From: Ciona intestinalis
Taxonomy: Eukaryota; Chordata; Ascidiacea; Phlebobranchia; Cionidae
DNA: 64,000 nucleotides
Direction: 5' to 3'
Assembly (NCBI RefSeq): GCF_000224145.3
Contig: NC_020170.2
Coordinates: 630,081-694,080, forward strand
Part shown: positions 1 through 27,085 of the stretch, piece after piece
How positions within the stretch are numbered: the stretch's first letter is position 1
How the letters are laid out: each line of letters opens with the position of its first letter
Program-made: the position numbers and the translations under genes
Notes under the pieces: model-generated
The model's input: only the letters and a program-made list of their open reading frames with translations
Databases searched by the model: none
Told to the model about the DNA's origin: nothing

Positions 1-455
1 CCAGACCAATTGTTGAACTCAGGTGTGCTAGAAACTTTTACAAATTAACATTAAATTATTCATTTTTAGGTTTATTTGCTGTTTTAAAGACCAAAACATG
101 TTTTTCAGTTTCGGCGATAAAATGCAGCGCACCCTAAAACTTGTGATAATTTATTTAAGTTTTAATTAATGCAATACTTGTTAGCATAAAAGGAATCTAA
201 TTTGGTGTAAGTCACTGGACAAATATGGTATATGTTTGCAACTTGGTTGTTATGATTTTGATTTATCTAAATATGGGAGTCTGAAACCTAAGGAGGGAGG
301 AACCACTTTTCCAACCACTTTTAAGTGACATAATATAGGTTCGATAAACTCATATCTTTTATCATGTGCTCATGAAGTATGTGGTACCTTGCAATGATAT
401 ACTCATTTGAATAAAATGTACTGGTTAAAACCTTGTATATTTGTATTTTTATTAG
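1..455. other. Left edge, FBH1 intron or upstream sequence
   Basis: No convincing exon was recognised here. Bases 1-22 end in CAG followed by GTGTGC, so they could be the 3' end of an upstream FBH1 exon, but the reading frame cannot be fixed. Confidence 0.3.
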
Positions 456-14600
<14,145 letters not shown>

Positions 14601-15267
14601 AGTGCCCAATCCGATGTTAAAAATATTCTACGCAAAACATTTGTTGTTGACTTTGTGTTTTGGTATTCATTATCTTGCTTTAATTCATTAAGACTGACCT
14701 TTAAATAACGTTGGCTAATCAGTGTTTTCATACTCATCGGTGTATTAAACATGTGCTTCTTTTTCTTGGCGCTCTCCAAATGTTAAGCGTTAATTAAAAT
14801 CAAAGATCTTATTTTTAAAATTCCGTTTTACACACCTTTTATAAAAAAGCATTCACCAAAATAATTAAACTTTGAAAAAACAACCAACATTTCCAAACCA
14901 TTGCAGTATAGGCGGACTAATCCCAATCAACCGACTGAATCGGTGGGTATTTATACTTGAATGCAATAAACGTTAGAATTTATGTTTTATATTTCACTGC
15001 CTTTTTACAGTTTGTAATGTAATTTTATAATAATTTTCTTTTCTTCACATTGTGCATGTTACTTTCTTTCTCACTGTAATTTCGTGATCTTCTTTAAAGG
15101 AAACAAATGCGGAAGAACCAGTTTTGATGTGATCAAATTTATTTCTGTACAAACCAAGTCACGGAAAAGTTAAAATTTTAAGCTTACACTATTACAGAAA
15201 CACAAATAAAACCTGGAATGATTAAACAAACAACTCGAACATTAGCACATCAAATTATTAGCTACGA
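14601..15267. other. FBH1 3' flank
   Basis: No gene seen. An AATAAA at 14965-14970 could be the FBH1 polyadenylation signal, about 365 bp after the stop codon. This is a motif match only. Confidence 0.35.
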
Positions 15268-15452
15268 TATAGTATGGTGGGGGAAGATGGGACACCTTTA
15301 ACACATAATATCCAAATATCCTCATCGTGTTTTAATCGATTAACAACGGTCTATGGTTGTCGTGATAATATGGTTTTATAATTCTTCGAATGTTTTTTGT
15401 TTACTACCAAAAAGTGGAACTAAAATGAAAGGTCCAATCTTCCCCTATTCTG
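15268..15452. mobile_element. MITE copy, left end intact, right end degraded
   Basis: The left end matches TATAGTATGGTGGGGGAAGA and the family core follows (AACAACGGTCTATGG, TTTGTTTACTACCAAA). The right terminal repeat is decayed to CCAATCTTCCCCTATTC. Confidence 0.85.
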
Positions 15453-15687
15453 TCAAATGATATCGTGACCTCTTATGTTACATCCATCTTCGCCATCGAA
15501 TTGATAGGTGCCTATAACCTTAAATTCAAGCACATCTACGCCTCGCATACTTTTCACCCTATTTGTACTGTTAAATAATTTGGACGCGGGCCTTATGTAC
15601 ATTAACTATTCGTATAATTAACGGCACCTGTAAAAATAATAATTAGCTTTACTTAAGAATCTTCAATGTCAACATTTGTAATCAAAA

Positions 15688-15876
15688 TATAGTAGGATGG
15701 GGGAAGATGGGACACCTTTCCATTATATTTCTCGTCACATTTGGTGGTAAATAAAGAATTTTAAAATCTTATCCTCACGAGTCACGGCTCCCATAGACCG
15801 TTGTTAATTGTTTAAACCACAATCAGGATATTTGGATAAAATGTGCTAAAGGTGTCCCATCTTCCCCAGTTCTATA
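15688..15876. mobile_element. MITE copy
   Basis: Both ends are recognisable: TATAGTAGGATGGGGGAAGA at the left and GGTGTCCCATCTTCCCC at the right, about 189 bp apart. The core CCCATAGACCGTTGTTAATT is present in the opposite orientation to the copy at 15268. Confidence 0.88.
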
Positions 15877-18800
15877 TGTTTTAACCTATAGTTGATAGAA
15901 ACCAATCACTGTTGGTGAGTAGAACAAGACGCGCGGTTGTTTGCGCATGCCTTGTTCTACATCAGTATTAGTGACAGAACATATACTTTCGTGGACAATA
16001 GATGAAATACTTTATAGATTCTCCATAGTATTTACAAATCACGAAATACGTATATGTGTACACTAGTGAATATTTCGTCTTATATGTAAATGAGCCACTT
16101 CCGAAACTAAAATTGGTTCCGTGTTTTATACTGGCATCTGATTGGTTGGCAAGTGGTCACATGGTTTCACAATTGGACAACACAGCAGGTTGTTCTATTC
16201 CTGCTTGCCTGCACAACGTGCGATCCCAGGTCACCATGGAAATCTGTTTGATGAAATGTAAAAGAATTTGTAGCTTCTGTATTCAAATAACTCCGTATTT
16301 CGCTACAGGTCGCTCAGGCGTTCTTATTGTTTTCCACTTCATTAAGTTTAAATTTCAGCGCTACGTTGATACGCCCACCGCCAGGATCGACAAACTAAAA
16401 GAGACGAACCGAACAAACAAGAGAACGAGGAACGCCAACTAAAAATAGAACGAAATTGCCCGAGGTACTTTACGTCTACTGGCGCAACCACGTTTTTGAA
16501 ATTCTTTTTCGATGACAATTGGATGGCGGAAACGTTTTGTACATTTCCATCATTGGTGCTTTGATGCATAACCACTATCACAAGCAACATATTATTTCTC
16601 CATGGTTACTTCCTAGGTCAAAGGAAGGCTAACTGCTGCGTGTTGACCTGAGTGTGTTTTAAGGTGGTTTAACTTACAGTTTAGGACTAGTTATATTTTT
16701 TTTACTGGAAGTCTGCATTATCAATGCGGATCGTATTTACACTTCGTTCGAGGGTGGACACAGTCGTGAAGTAGTTTGTAAGCTCAAGCATTTTCGGACA
16801 TGATAAAGGCATGCAACTTTCGCATGCCTGCACCACATCTGGACATGAATCGGCTTTTCCAGCATTACGGAAACGAAAATTACGACGGAAAAGTCAAGTG
16901 CACATAAAATGCAAATAACCATCTGGTGCGCGCAATGAATGGGTACTTATTGGTGATTGTATTACCGCGTAAACATTGTGTACAAACCAACTGACGAACG
17001 GTTAATGGTGAACAGGTCTCCACATTATTTCTGGAAAACTGGGAACAAATCCTAATTATCAGAATAAACATGCAGAAATGTGACGTTTTTGTTTCGTTTC
17101 CAATGTTGTTGCGTGACGCACTGGTTCGATGTCACGTGACGCGTGCATAGCTCTATGACGTGCACGTGCCTGCATAACATTCGAAACAGTGACATCACAG
17201 AAAATACTTCATTGTCATTTTTTGTCTGAACCCGGAAGTTAGTACGTGCCTAAACCTTGGGAGGTAGCCATCAAAATGCTAAAATTATAAAAAGTATTTT
17301 GATGGGAAACTCCCGCGACTTACACGTTGTGAAGCACTAAACTGAACGTTTCTCATTCAACTACAAAACTATACAAAACAACACTTAGTTCTCGGAACTG
17401 TTAAGTTTGTTGCGCAACAATTTCCCAAACGAAAGTGATTTCATAGCAGGTTGCGACACATTGACGAAATCAACGCCACAATCCGACCTACATCCTTGTT
17501 TACATTATTCACATTATGAGAATATTTTTTACATTCGTGGCAAACATTAACCTTTGCAACTGCAAATTTGTGAGACGTATTCTGTAACTCGCTCAACAAC
17601 TCCTACAGGCTTTACAGCTCTGCCAATAAAAAAATAAATACTAAATACATGCCCTTATCATCACATTGTTATGCATGGGTAATTTTAATAAACAATTCAT
17701 TCATAACACCTTAATTAATAACCTAGGACACGTGGCATACTTGCAGGCTAAAAACTCATCTAAACAAGCCACGCGCTTTACCTTTTCTCTTTATACCACT
17801 CATTGTGTTAAGCGGGAATTTCCCCTATGACGCGCATTACGAATGATGGTGTAAGAATGTCACGTGACCAAGTCGCGTGATCATTACGTCAGTGAGAATC
17901 GTTTCTCGAGAACAGTTCCTCTTTCGAGCCCAACGAAACGTTGGCCGTACGATTGGTTTGAAATTCGATCAGGGCCAACAACATCTACAATGAAACCTTT
18001 GAAATAATTTGATTAGAAGTGTTTTACACAAACATATTTTTTTGTTAATTCGGTATTTTATCTAACAAACAGTTTCCAGAAAGCACACGCACGGTATTTC
18101 AACTTTGGTAAACACAGCAAAGATAATGTATTCTTATCAAACAATGTATTCTACCGACAAAATAAATATAGACAGTCATGTGCATAATACGGAGTGTACT
18201 TCAATATTTAAAAAGCCGCAAAACAGGTCGCTGTTTTCAGTAGCACTTGGACCCGCACTGGACAATTCTTCGATACACAGACTGTCGGTTAAAATAGTAA
18301 AAACATATAGAAAACACTTTTGTAAACCTTGTCGTGTTCGTTACATTTACTAAAACTACATAAACTCCAACAAAACATATTGACTTTAAAAACCTGTTAA
18401 CAAGGTGAAGAAAAAGTAACAAAATATACTGAAATGCGTATTCAAGGGCTAAAACTATTATAGAGGAAAATACTAAACATAATATCGAGTTCTCTAATTC
18501 TAAGCTACTTACATTTTGATCGAGTACCTTTTCACAACATCTAAATCACAGAACCTCATCAACTGGTTGTACTGTTGATGCGTGTTCTCAACCAAGGTTG
18601 TCTGCAGACTGTGTGTGGACTAGTGACGCCCGTAAGATAAGGTTTCGTTCGAATGTTCCACGGGACTTTCCAACCCCGTTCTAGCTTTGTCCAGCACCCA
18701 CGGAAAAGAGCGACCGCTTTATATAACATGTCTCCCAGACACCTGGCTGTTATTCAACCTTCTCCGCTTTACCAATGTCGGCTCCGCTACGAATGACAAA

Positions 18801-19749
18801 AGTACTTGTATTCAAATGAAGCAACGTATATGTTTTCAAACACCTATGCGAGGTTCGTTTTTACTCAATACAATTTCAGGTTTTGAATGTTCAGGGTTAA
18901 TACCGTTTATTGTTCTGCCTATATCCGCAGTGACGTATTTGCCCTATTTTGGCTTGTATTTCTTGGTTTTATAAATGTAAACAAAATTACCGCGACAGCT
19001 TCGTCTCGATTCCATTTTTGTTTGTGATTCTCTGGCGCCGCATAGCGGTTGGTGTTAAACTGCTAGTTTACGTTCGTGTTCGCTTTTAAAATAAATCGTT
19101 CGAATTCATTGCAACGGTCTATTCAGTGGCGTTTTAAGAAAAAAAATTTGGCTTAAACCCCTCCCTTTCTACTGTAAAACACCCCCGTTTTACAAACTTA
19201 TTTAAATGTTTAAATTACCACGTACGATGTCATGTTATTGGGTTACGACGGCGAAGCTTATTTTGCGACATAACAACATTTTATATGTGGTTAATTTTCT
19301 ATCGGGTATTATAGTGGACTCCTAATTCGTGTGGGCCCCCTTGCGGCTGCGGGGTTCGCGGGGTCGATGATACGCCACTGGGTCTATTGCAGGCGTTTCC
19401 TGGATCGATAATTCGCCACCCGAGGGTTTAGTGGATGTTTAAAACGCGCACGATTAATTAAAGTGCAATTTATTTTTGGTTGTGGTTGACACAATCTTTT
19501 ACTTTTAATGAGGTGGTGCGGTTTTCGAACAATTTTCGGGACAGAAAAGTTCAAGAGCAAACGAAGTTAACAAGACATTGACTGGTACAAATCGGCAGTA
19601 CAATTGGACTCTGATACAGCAGAAAATGACGATAAAAATAGTTACCAGCTCGAACGGGGTACTTGTGACGTAGCACGACACATACAAAACACCTTACCAA
19701 TAAGTATTCATATATAGTCATTAAGTATGTGATCATTTAAAGCGAAACA
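15877..19749. other. Intergenic DNA between FBH1 and Uncx
   Basis: No exon with a recognisable product. Frames at 16056-16442, 18105-18353 and 18687-18974 show no family motif or convincing splice context. Two identical 10-bp palindromes GTCACGTGAC (E-box CACGTG core) occur at 17131-17140 and 17859-17868. Confidence 0.45.
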
Positions 19750-19945
19750 TATAGTAGAGTGGGGGAAGATGTGACACCTTTTCATTTAGTTTTCTCTTTC
19801 TATTTGGTAGTAAACAAAGAACATTTAATGAAGTTTAAAACTGTAACTTCACGACTTCCATAGACCGTCGTTAATTGTTTAAAACACGATCCGGCTGTTT
19901 GGATATGTATTAAAGGTGTCTCATCTTCCCCCACCCTACTATACT
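19750..19945. mobile_element. MITE copy, complete
   Basis: Terminal inverted repeats TATAGTAGAGTGGGGGAAGA and CTTCCCCCACCCTACTATA bound about 196 bp with the family core. Confidence 0.9.
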
Positions 19946-20449
19946 ATTTTAAAATTCGACAGTACTTCTTAGCAGAGATTACAAATAGATATACTTGTGC
20001 AGAATACACAACTTTGCTTTGACTGTTTATACGACATTTGTAGAAGTTTTGCTTATCCGCATATAAATCGATGAAACAGCTGATGATATCGACCGCTGAC
20101 CAAATACGCTAATCAAACATGAAGCGATCAGTTCATGAGACTCACTCATGCTTTAAAAAGTAATTATTTTCCGTCACTCTGTCATGACATCGAAATATTG
20201 AAATTGATAAAATAGATTTTACTCGATGCCTGTGTTTTTAGCGACAGTGGAAGAAAATTCACATTCGACGTCGATTCTCAATTACTTACATATGTTTGTA
20301 TTCGTCTATACGACAGTTGTGTATTATTTTAATAGTTGCGAGGCGATATACATTGGTAATAAGTACCAGGAAGTACCATTTTCGTAAAAAAAACGTTAAT
20401 TAATTTACTAAGTTTATTTTGAAAGCTATCATATGTATGTATAGAACTG

Positions 20450-20619
20450 CGGGTTAAGACGCATTTAGCAAACAATATTAAAATACCCTGATGTTTTAAT
20501 CAAACAACGGTCGACGGAAGTCGTGAAGATATGTTTTTTTAATTCTTTGATTATTTTTTGTGTACTACCAAAACGAGAAAGTACAATAAGGTTTCCCATC
20601 TCCCCCCACCCTACTATAT
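20450..20619. mobile_element. MITE copy, degraded at the left end
   Basis: The right end CCCCCCACCCTACTATATA is clear, and the core (AACAACGGTCGACGGAAGTC) is recognisable. The left terminal repeat has decayed. Confidence 0.75.
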
Positions 20620-20989
20620 ATCAAATACAGTATCAACAAAATATTGATGTTCCACTATTAGTTCAGAATACACATCACATACGGCTGTGTTTACTTGCTT
20701 TAATTACTTTTAGCCGCCCTACATTCTAGTTATTTCATAGCAGCAACGGAAATTTAAGATTTAAACGAAAGCAGTATTTAATTTCGTCATCAAAGGGCAG
20801 CCAGACGCTGCTTAGTTAAACAGAAATCAATATGAAATAAAAGTAATGTCATTAGGGCTTTGTTTTACCACCCAACGATATTGCTTGTTGTCGAGACAGC
20901 ACTGAAGCCAATATTAATTACTCATGTGTAAACGTTGGTTTATTGAATTTTTCAACTGTGGTTTGAGACTGGTAAACACTATAGAAGGA

Positions 20990-21365
20990 TGGGGGAAGAT
21001 GGAATACTTTTTATTTCTCGTCCCATTTGGTAGTAAACAAAGAACATTCAAAGTATAGTGGGGTGGGGGCAGATGGGACACCTTTAGCACGAAATATATA
21101 AATATCCTGATCGTATTTTAAACAATTACCAATGGTCTATGAAAGTCGCGAGGACAAGGTTTTATAATTCCTTGAATGTTTTTTGTTTGCTACCAAAATG
21201 TACGAGAAAATAAAATGAAAATGTGTCCCATCTTCCCCCATCCTACCATATAATAAAACCTTATCCTTGCTACTCTAAAGAAACCGTTGTTTATTGTTTA
21301 AAATGCAATTGGTATATTCGGAAATTATGTGCTAAAGGTGTCCCATCTCGTCCCACCCTACTATA
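20990..21365. mobile_element. MITE copy split by a second MITE
   Basis: The outer copy starts TATAGAAGGATGGGGGAAGA, runs to the core AACAAAGAACATTCAAAG at about 21053, resumes near 21252 with AAAACCTTATCCTTGC, and ends at 21365 with CCCACCCTACTATA. The two halves together give one family-length element. Confidence 0.9.
21054..21251. mobile_element. MITE copy inserted inside another MITE
   Basis: A full-length copy (TATAGTGGGGTGGGGGCAGA at the left, CATCTTCCCCCATCCTACCA at the right) sits in the middle of the element at 20990-21365, so it arrived later. Confidence 0.9.
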
Positions 21366-21589
21366 GATTATTTTGATGTTATATAATAATATCACTACAA
21401 TTGCTTAAGTCTACGAACCTGTTGCATTACGCGGTTTGTACATTCGGTTAGTCTATTTATTATTATATGTACAGATATATAACTTCAATTAACAATCATT
21501 GTTTACATTTCTTACGATATTGGCAGTAATTTTGCAAACATTTCAACAAAAATGAACTTGAATATTAAGAAACTATCAATCGTATAATA

Positions 21590-23816
21590 TCATTGCTTGC
21601 CTTTGTTAAGCGCGTTGGAAAACGAGTCAGAGAATACACGTAATTGTAATTGGTATTGCTGGTAGAGTCGCGTATAGTTGTTTAAATCTGCAGCTGTGCT
21701 TTCCTGAAGCTCTTTCGGGATGTTTGGGAAGAGTGAGAATATGCTGCTTCTCCGTATAAACTCAGCGAACAAAGGGGAACTTTGCATGGGTAAATTCCCG
21801 AAACTGCTACTTGGTGACGTAAGGGTACCACTCGTACCTGGCACGTGGTTAAAGAATTGAGGTTTTGCGATTTTGTTTTTGTAAAGAATATTTTCAATTG
21901 AGTGGGAATTTCGTGAACCAGGCGTCATGGGATTTGCATCAGACATTTCTTTACGTCCGTCGGTCATCTGATTATCGTTTTCGATTGAAAGGGGCGAACC
22001 TAAGGTTTCATTCTCACTGATCTTCAACTCATGATTGATACTTTGTGGAGGTTGATTTACCAACCACGGAAGCAAAATGTTGTTTTTTGCATTCAGTGAG
22101 TCGCAACATGTTTTTTGAATAATATTTCTATCTTTACATGAATCGTTGTGAGGTGAGATCGAATCTTGGTTATTTGATGTTTTTCTGCCTTGCTTCTCAT
22201 TCAAGCTGCTTTTACAATTGCAATCTTGTTTTCGCTTTTTTCTTTCTTGTTTCATTTTTTCTCGTCGCTCGATTTCACTTGGGTCCATCGGCTCACCTAT
22301 TTTGAATATTTTCTTTATTTAAAACCAGAAAACATACGAAGGCCGATGCAATAAAGAAGAAACGATATTACTTTATGTAAAATAGTACCATTTTGATCCC
22401 TACATTTGGAGACATCTAACGGAAGGCTGAAAACGATTGAACTCTAAATTAAAAACTATAACACATATGAACATAGAATGGCATTTACACTTCTCAACGA
22501 CTTTTTTGTTAAGGTCTGTTGATGCATAAATAAGATGACGACATAAATCAGACTTACCTGAACATAACGTGAGTTGAGCATTATGTGGAGGACGACCCGG
22601 CCCTTTCTTCGTGTGTTCACGCTTCCTCCATTTTGCTCGTCGGTTTTGGAACCAAACCTAGAAAATAAAACAAATTTAATTTAAAATTTTAATGAAAACT
22701 AAAAAATAAACCTCTCATAAAATTCTTACATGTTCATTTTAATGAAAATTATAACAAAGTTTATGCAGAACGTGTAATTTGAACCCAAAATATAACAAAG
22801 CTTTGGATTAGGTTGTATAAACAGCGTGGTCATTTTCGAAATCTCTACATCACTAACCCATAATCTGTCTGAATAGAAGAATCGTGAAACGATTAGAGCG
22901 ACACGGAAACTTCATTATTTCTTGTCAATAACTGGATGTCGAACACAACAGATAACATGGGGTTTTGAAGTGAAAACGAAATGCCAACGAGCAAAAGAAA
23001 ACCTATTTCCACGCCTACCGACGCAAGAACGACAAATTACCACGTTTCAATTATAGTTTCCCCGAGCCAGCGTAAATAATAGCGAGCTTTGGCGAAATCA
23101 AATTTTGTCGAGGGCTTACTGAACAAGAGAATAGATCAGAGAAGTGGTGACTTGACAAATCCTAGGCTGGATTTTCTTCGTATGTTTCATCCTTACCAAT
23201 ACCGCACGCAAGCTGCTGGTCGTAATGATAGGCTTTCGTACAACGGAGTAAATTACACGCGATTCCCGTTCAACAAATTTTCCGCTTTCGGATTTCCAAT
23301 TTTCGGATAACTGTGCAGCAATTTCATTTTTTGACATATTTTGCCAATGTTTTTCCCAGACAATACTTTTTATAAAAAAAGACCCCCAAAAAACATAAAA
23401 TACAAAATATTGTTCTTGAAGACACAATTATAATTAAAATGATTGTATCAACAAAAATCTTTAGGGCGGCGAGAGAGTAACTTTGTATTATGTATTGTAG
23501 GCCGTGGGGTTACTGAATCGCACTATAAAGAACCTTCCTCACTGTTGAAACCGACAAACGTAATTAATAAATCGGCACATCGTTGTTTATCATCGTCTCC
23601 CATCTTTCATATTTTATTAGAGATTTAATTAAGTAACCTGGACACGTGACTCCACTAGATCAAGACGAAGTGCCAGTGCCTCTCGCATGTATACATCTGG
23701 ATAGTGAGAATTTCCGAAAGCTTTTTCCAACTCTTCTAACTGCCAAGTGCTGAAGTTTGTTCTTGTACGTCGTCGTTTATTTTGTTGGTTTTCTGCCGAA
23801 TCATCGTCGTAAAAAT
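21590..23816 (-). CDS. Uncx: Uncx/Unc4 paired-like homeodomain transcription factor (homeodomain and C-terminal exons)
   Basis: A homeodomain transcription factor that acts in the nucleus. Three exons are certain: 23816-23638, 22657-22558 and 22296-21590 (stop TGA at 21590-21592). The first carries an acidic lead-in (DFYDDDSAE) and most of the homeodomain: [10 protein letters not shown], then [33 protein letters not shown]. The second holds helix 3 ([18 protein letters not shown]) and [10 protein letters not shown]. The third begins with the Unc4-type extension [20 protein letters not shown] followed by about 200 low-complexity Ser/Asn-rich residues. The GPGRP(P/A)HN and SGEPMDP(S/E)EI blocks after the homeodomain distinguish Unc4 from other paired-like classes. 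Homeodomain residue 50 is Gln, as is usual for this class. The N-terminal exon is treated separately. Confidence 0.94.
22658..23637. other. Uncx intron within the homeodomain
   Basis: An intron of about 980 bp that splits the homeodomain between VESRVQ and VWFQNRR, a common intron position in paired-class homeobox genes. Open frames on either strand here show no family motif. Confidence 0.8.
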
Positions 23817-25449
23817 CTGTTTAACACAAGTCATATGTATATATATATATTTTGGTGGTTGGATATACCAAAATAACGACTTACAAAACGGTTGTTATGT
23901 AACTGTAACACAATTACGTGAATTTAATCACAGAATTTCAAAATACTTCGTCAATGCAATACATCTATATATAGGTATATAACCGTTAATACGTTTGCAT
24001 CATGTTATTCAAATATATTCGGTGCTTTGTTATAAATGGCGAATTAAATAAATCGAAATTGAAAATTACAAAACAAAATGCTCACCGTAAACTAGTAATA
24101 ACTAACTAAATAACATATAATTAAACATATATATGTGCAACCTAACAATTGTTTAGACGAATATAGTTACGTTTTCTGTAATTTCGATAAGCAGTGTTTT
24201 GAGCGGACCGTTCCAGTAATTCATAACTCAAAACGATTTTATATTCCCAGTGTAAGAAAGCGAATTTAGTATTTAATTTATTTTAATGAAATCGACCCAA
24301 CGTATAGGGATTAGGTTAATTACGAAGCGACACATGCTAAAGCAGAATAGATGGGAGACCTTGTTTCAATTTTCATGGCAGTTGATTGTGCGGCGTATGG
24401 TGCGGAACAGAACCGTAACCAACCAAACCATCAACGCGGGAAGACGTCTTTTATTATTCTATTATCGTGTCTTAATTGGCCAATTTTCCAGCGGCCTAAT
24501 CGGGCATTGGTAGGCGGGGAACAGCCGGGTATTAGTTACGCAAATATACGGATTTTCACGACATCGTAAATTACTGTCATCTCCAGAGACAAAACGAGAT
24601 TGTTTTAGGCGGTGCGCTTGTGCGTAAATGATGGTTGCTTATACTCACGCATTGTTTTAATACGATCGATTATAATAAAGCTACAACGCGGTTTAATCTA
24701 CAAAATAAATTAGCAAACAAAGACGGCGAAATAATTTTGACTTTTACTTAATTTGAATCGGATATCTAAATAAACGTAAATAGCTGAAATAAATGCCTGC
24801 GTGAGTAAGAAACTTAAGATGTTTTTTAATATTAAAATTCATCAAATTCAATTTATCACCGACGAAACACCTGGACACTGAACTTTAAGGACGACTAGAA
24901 CTATTACCTCGTTTACGAATGCCTTGAATTTTATTGAAAATGTGATTATACTGCATATTATTGTCGAGATCGTTTAAAATAAAATCATTTAAATTTGGTG
25001 TTCGGCGGTTTTATTACACCAAATATCGAATACTGAAATAGAATAATGAAATCTGCGTTGCTATATGAAATCTGCGTTGATAAATAGACATTTCTCACCC
25101 GTGCTGTTTGCTTCTTTCGAGTTTTGCAGAATACATTGGGATAAAAATGAGTTTCGTGCCCATAAATCACTAGGTAACTGATGCGACAAACTTGCATCTG
25201 ACGTCATTTCCTTAATGTGAGAAAGTAAAGAAATTTAATTTTACTGAAAGTGTAACATTCCATGGTGTGTGGTATAATAAATCTGTTTGAACTTACAATA
25301 CAGCAAGTTTGACAGTTTAGTGTTTTTAGACGTTACGATTATCATTTGTTTTGTTACACCGCAGCCATATTTTTTGTTTTTGTACCGAGGACGTTGTACT
25401 TGGGTGCATATTAAGTTCTAAACAAAGATTCGTATAAAATGGCCGTCAA
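23817..25449. other. Uncx 5' intron
   Basis: No exon could be confirmed. A short TA microsatellite lies near 23836-23850. The frame at 24286-24569 (+) has no recognisable product. Regulatory elements are possible but none is evident. Confidence 0.45.
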
Positions 25450-25709
25450 CTCGACTTACCGTTTTGTACGAAGTATCCGTAGATCGCCGAGTAAATACAG
25501 GAGAAAAACACTCGGTGGCTGATGACGACATTTTGTCGCTTTCCGTCGATGAAGAGTGGAATAAATACGGCAGAGAATATGGAGGTGATGTTTGGTTGTT
25601 TTTGATGAATCCTGGTGGAACTTGTGTCTCTGGTTTTATCTGTCCCGATATTGCGGACGGATAGCACATTTGAAGAAACGGGTTGCTTAAAAACATATTC
25701 ATATTTCAA
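25450..25709 (-). CDS. Candidate first exon of Uncx (frame uncertain)
   Basis: An open stretch on the minus strand with Met starts at 25702 and 25709 ends at a consensus donor (AAAACG|GTAAGTCG). The frame from 25702 has a natural, Ser/Pro/Thr-rich composition (MNMFLSNPFLQMCYP...) but ends in phase 0. The exon at 23816 needs a one-base carry-over. The frame from 25709 (...YGYFVQN plus G) has the correct phase, giving N-D-FYDDDS, but its composition looks less natural. A small unrecognised exon between 23817 and 25449 would rescue the first frame. The assignment to Uncx is by position and strand. Confidence 0.45.
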
Positions 25710-27085
25710 GTCGCAAAATAGAAAAGCCCTATAGGAAAAATATGAAAAAATTATAATTTAAAATAATATAAAATGTAAGAAAAATATGTCATGTAATTTA
25801 ATATTAAATCGATTAAGTATGCTGCAGTTAAACACATAAAACCGTCTAACCCTTTACTTTATCATACCAAAAGTTAAAATATTTATTCGTTCTTTTAAAT
25901 ATTTTTTTCTGAAACTCTTACTCGCCTAATGCGCAACTTGTTTTGATGCAAACGAACATTGATATGCTGGTAAAATGTTTCTGATTCCAGGATTCGGGGG
26001 GAGAGAAACCTCGTTTTTTATTCATTTCTCTTCGCAGTTCGGATATCTCTTCTCTGTGCCACTAATCCCCTTTGCGTCGGGTCACACAGCATGAAGCGAT
26101 CGCATAAAGTTCAATATTTGTAATTTCCAGCATCGCAATTACACATATCGGGTTAAACGAATAGACTGTTTTTAATTTTAATAACAAAATATGGTATTTA
26201 TTTCTGCATTTTATATATCATGATGCTCTGAAAGCTTAGTTTGGGGTGTTTACACTTTTGGTAGTATAAAATACTAAATGTAAATTAAATAAATTAGGTT
26301 AATGTAAGCTGGGATATTGGGCAAGGTCACTTATAAATCTGCTTTTACGTTTACTATTTTAGTTTAGACCAAAAAAATTACGGTATTATTCGACATTATT
26401 CCCACAGTCCAGCAAAGAGAACGACAAAGGCGATCACTGTTTAAAGAAGCATACCAAAAAAAAAAAATAAAATAAAAAATTGTGTATGGATAGAGATGCT
26501 TAAATGTTATTTTAAAGTATAAACCACAAAAGTTTCATGGGACATATTTCTTTCTATTTTCATGTCCCATTTATTATTAAACAAAGAACGTTCAAAGAAT
26601 TACAAAAAAAACTATCCTGACGACGCTCATAGACCGTTGTTGATTGTTTAAATGTTTAAAACGCCTTATTCTTACATCCACAACTACACCTTGTACTTCT
26701 GCTTACAAAACTTGAGTAATTCAAATGCAAAGTGCTGTTACATTTTTAGAGTCATTTTAATGCCTTATAATTTCATTACAAGACAACTAATCACGCGGTA
26801 CAAACTAACAGTGTGCTCAATGAATTGAGTCGGAACAATTGCTTTTGTATTACGTGTTTCGTGTCGTTAGTTCAACCTGCATAAGCAAGTATTTATATAT
26901 ATAGTAGGTCCGGGGAAAATGGGACACCTTTATCACATAATATTTAAATATTCTGATCCTGTTTTTAAGATCTATGGAAGCTGTAAAGTTATGGTTTTAT
27001 AACTCTTTGAATGTTCTATGTTTACTACCAAATGTGACCAGTAAATAGAATGAAAAGGTGTCCCATCTTTCCCCACCCTACTATA
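25710..27085. other. Uncx upstream flank with MITE remains
   Basis: AT-rich DNA with an A-rich run at about 26457-26480. A decayed MITE core is visible at about 26535-26665 (TTATTAAACAAAGAACGTTC, ATAGACCGTTGTTGATTG). No gene seen. Confidence 0.5.
26899..27085. mobile_element. MITE copy, complete
   Basis: Ends TATAGTAGGTCCGGGGAAAA and TTTCCCCACCCTACTATAC bound about 187 bp with the family core. Confidence 0.88.

Noticed and set aside
16056-16442. 128-residue plus-strand open frame
   Set aside because: No domain, signal peptide or splice context; composition looks like chance translation of AT-rich intergenic DNA.
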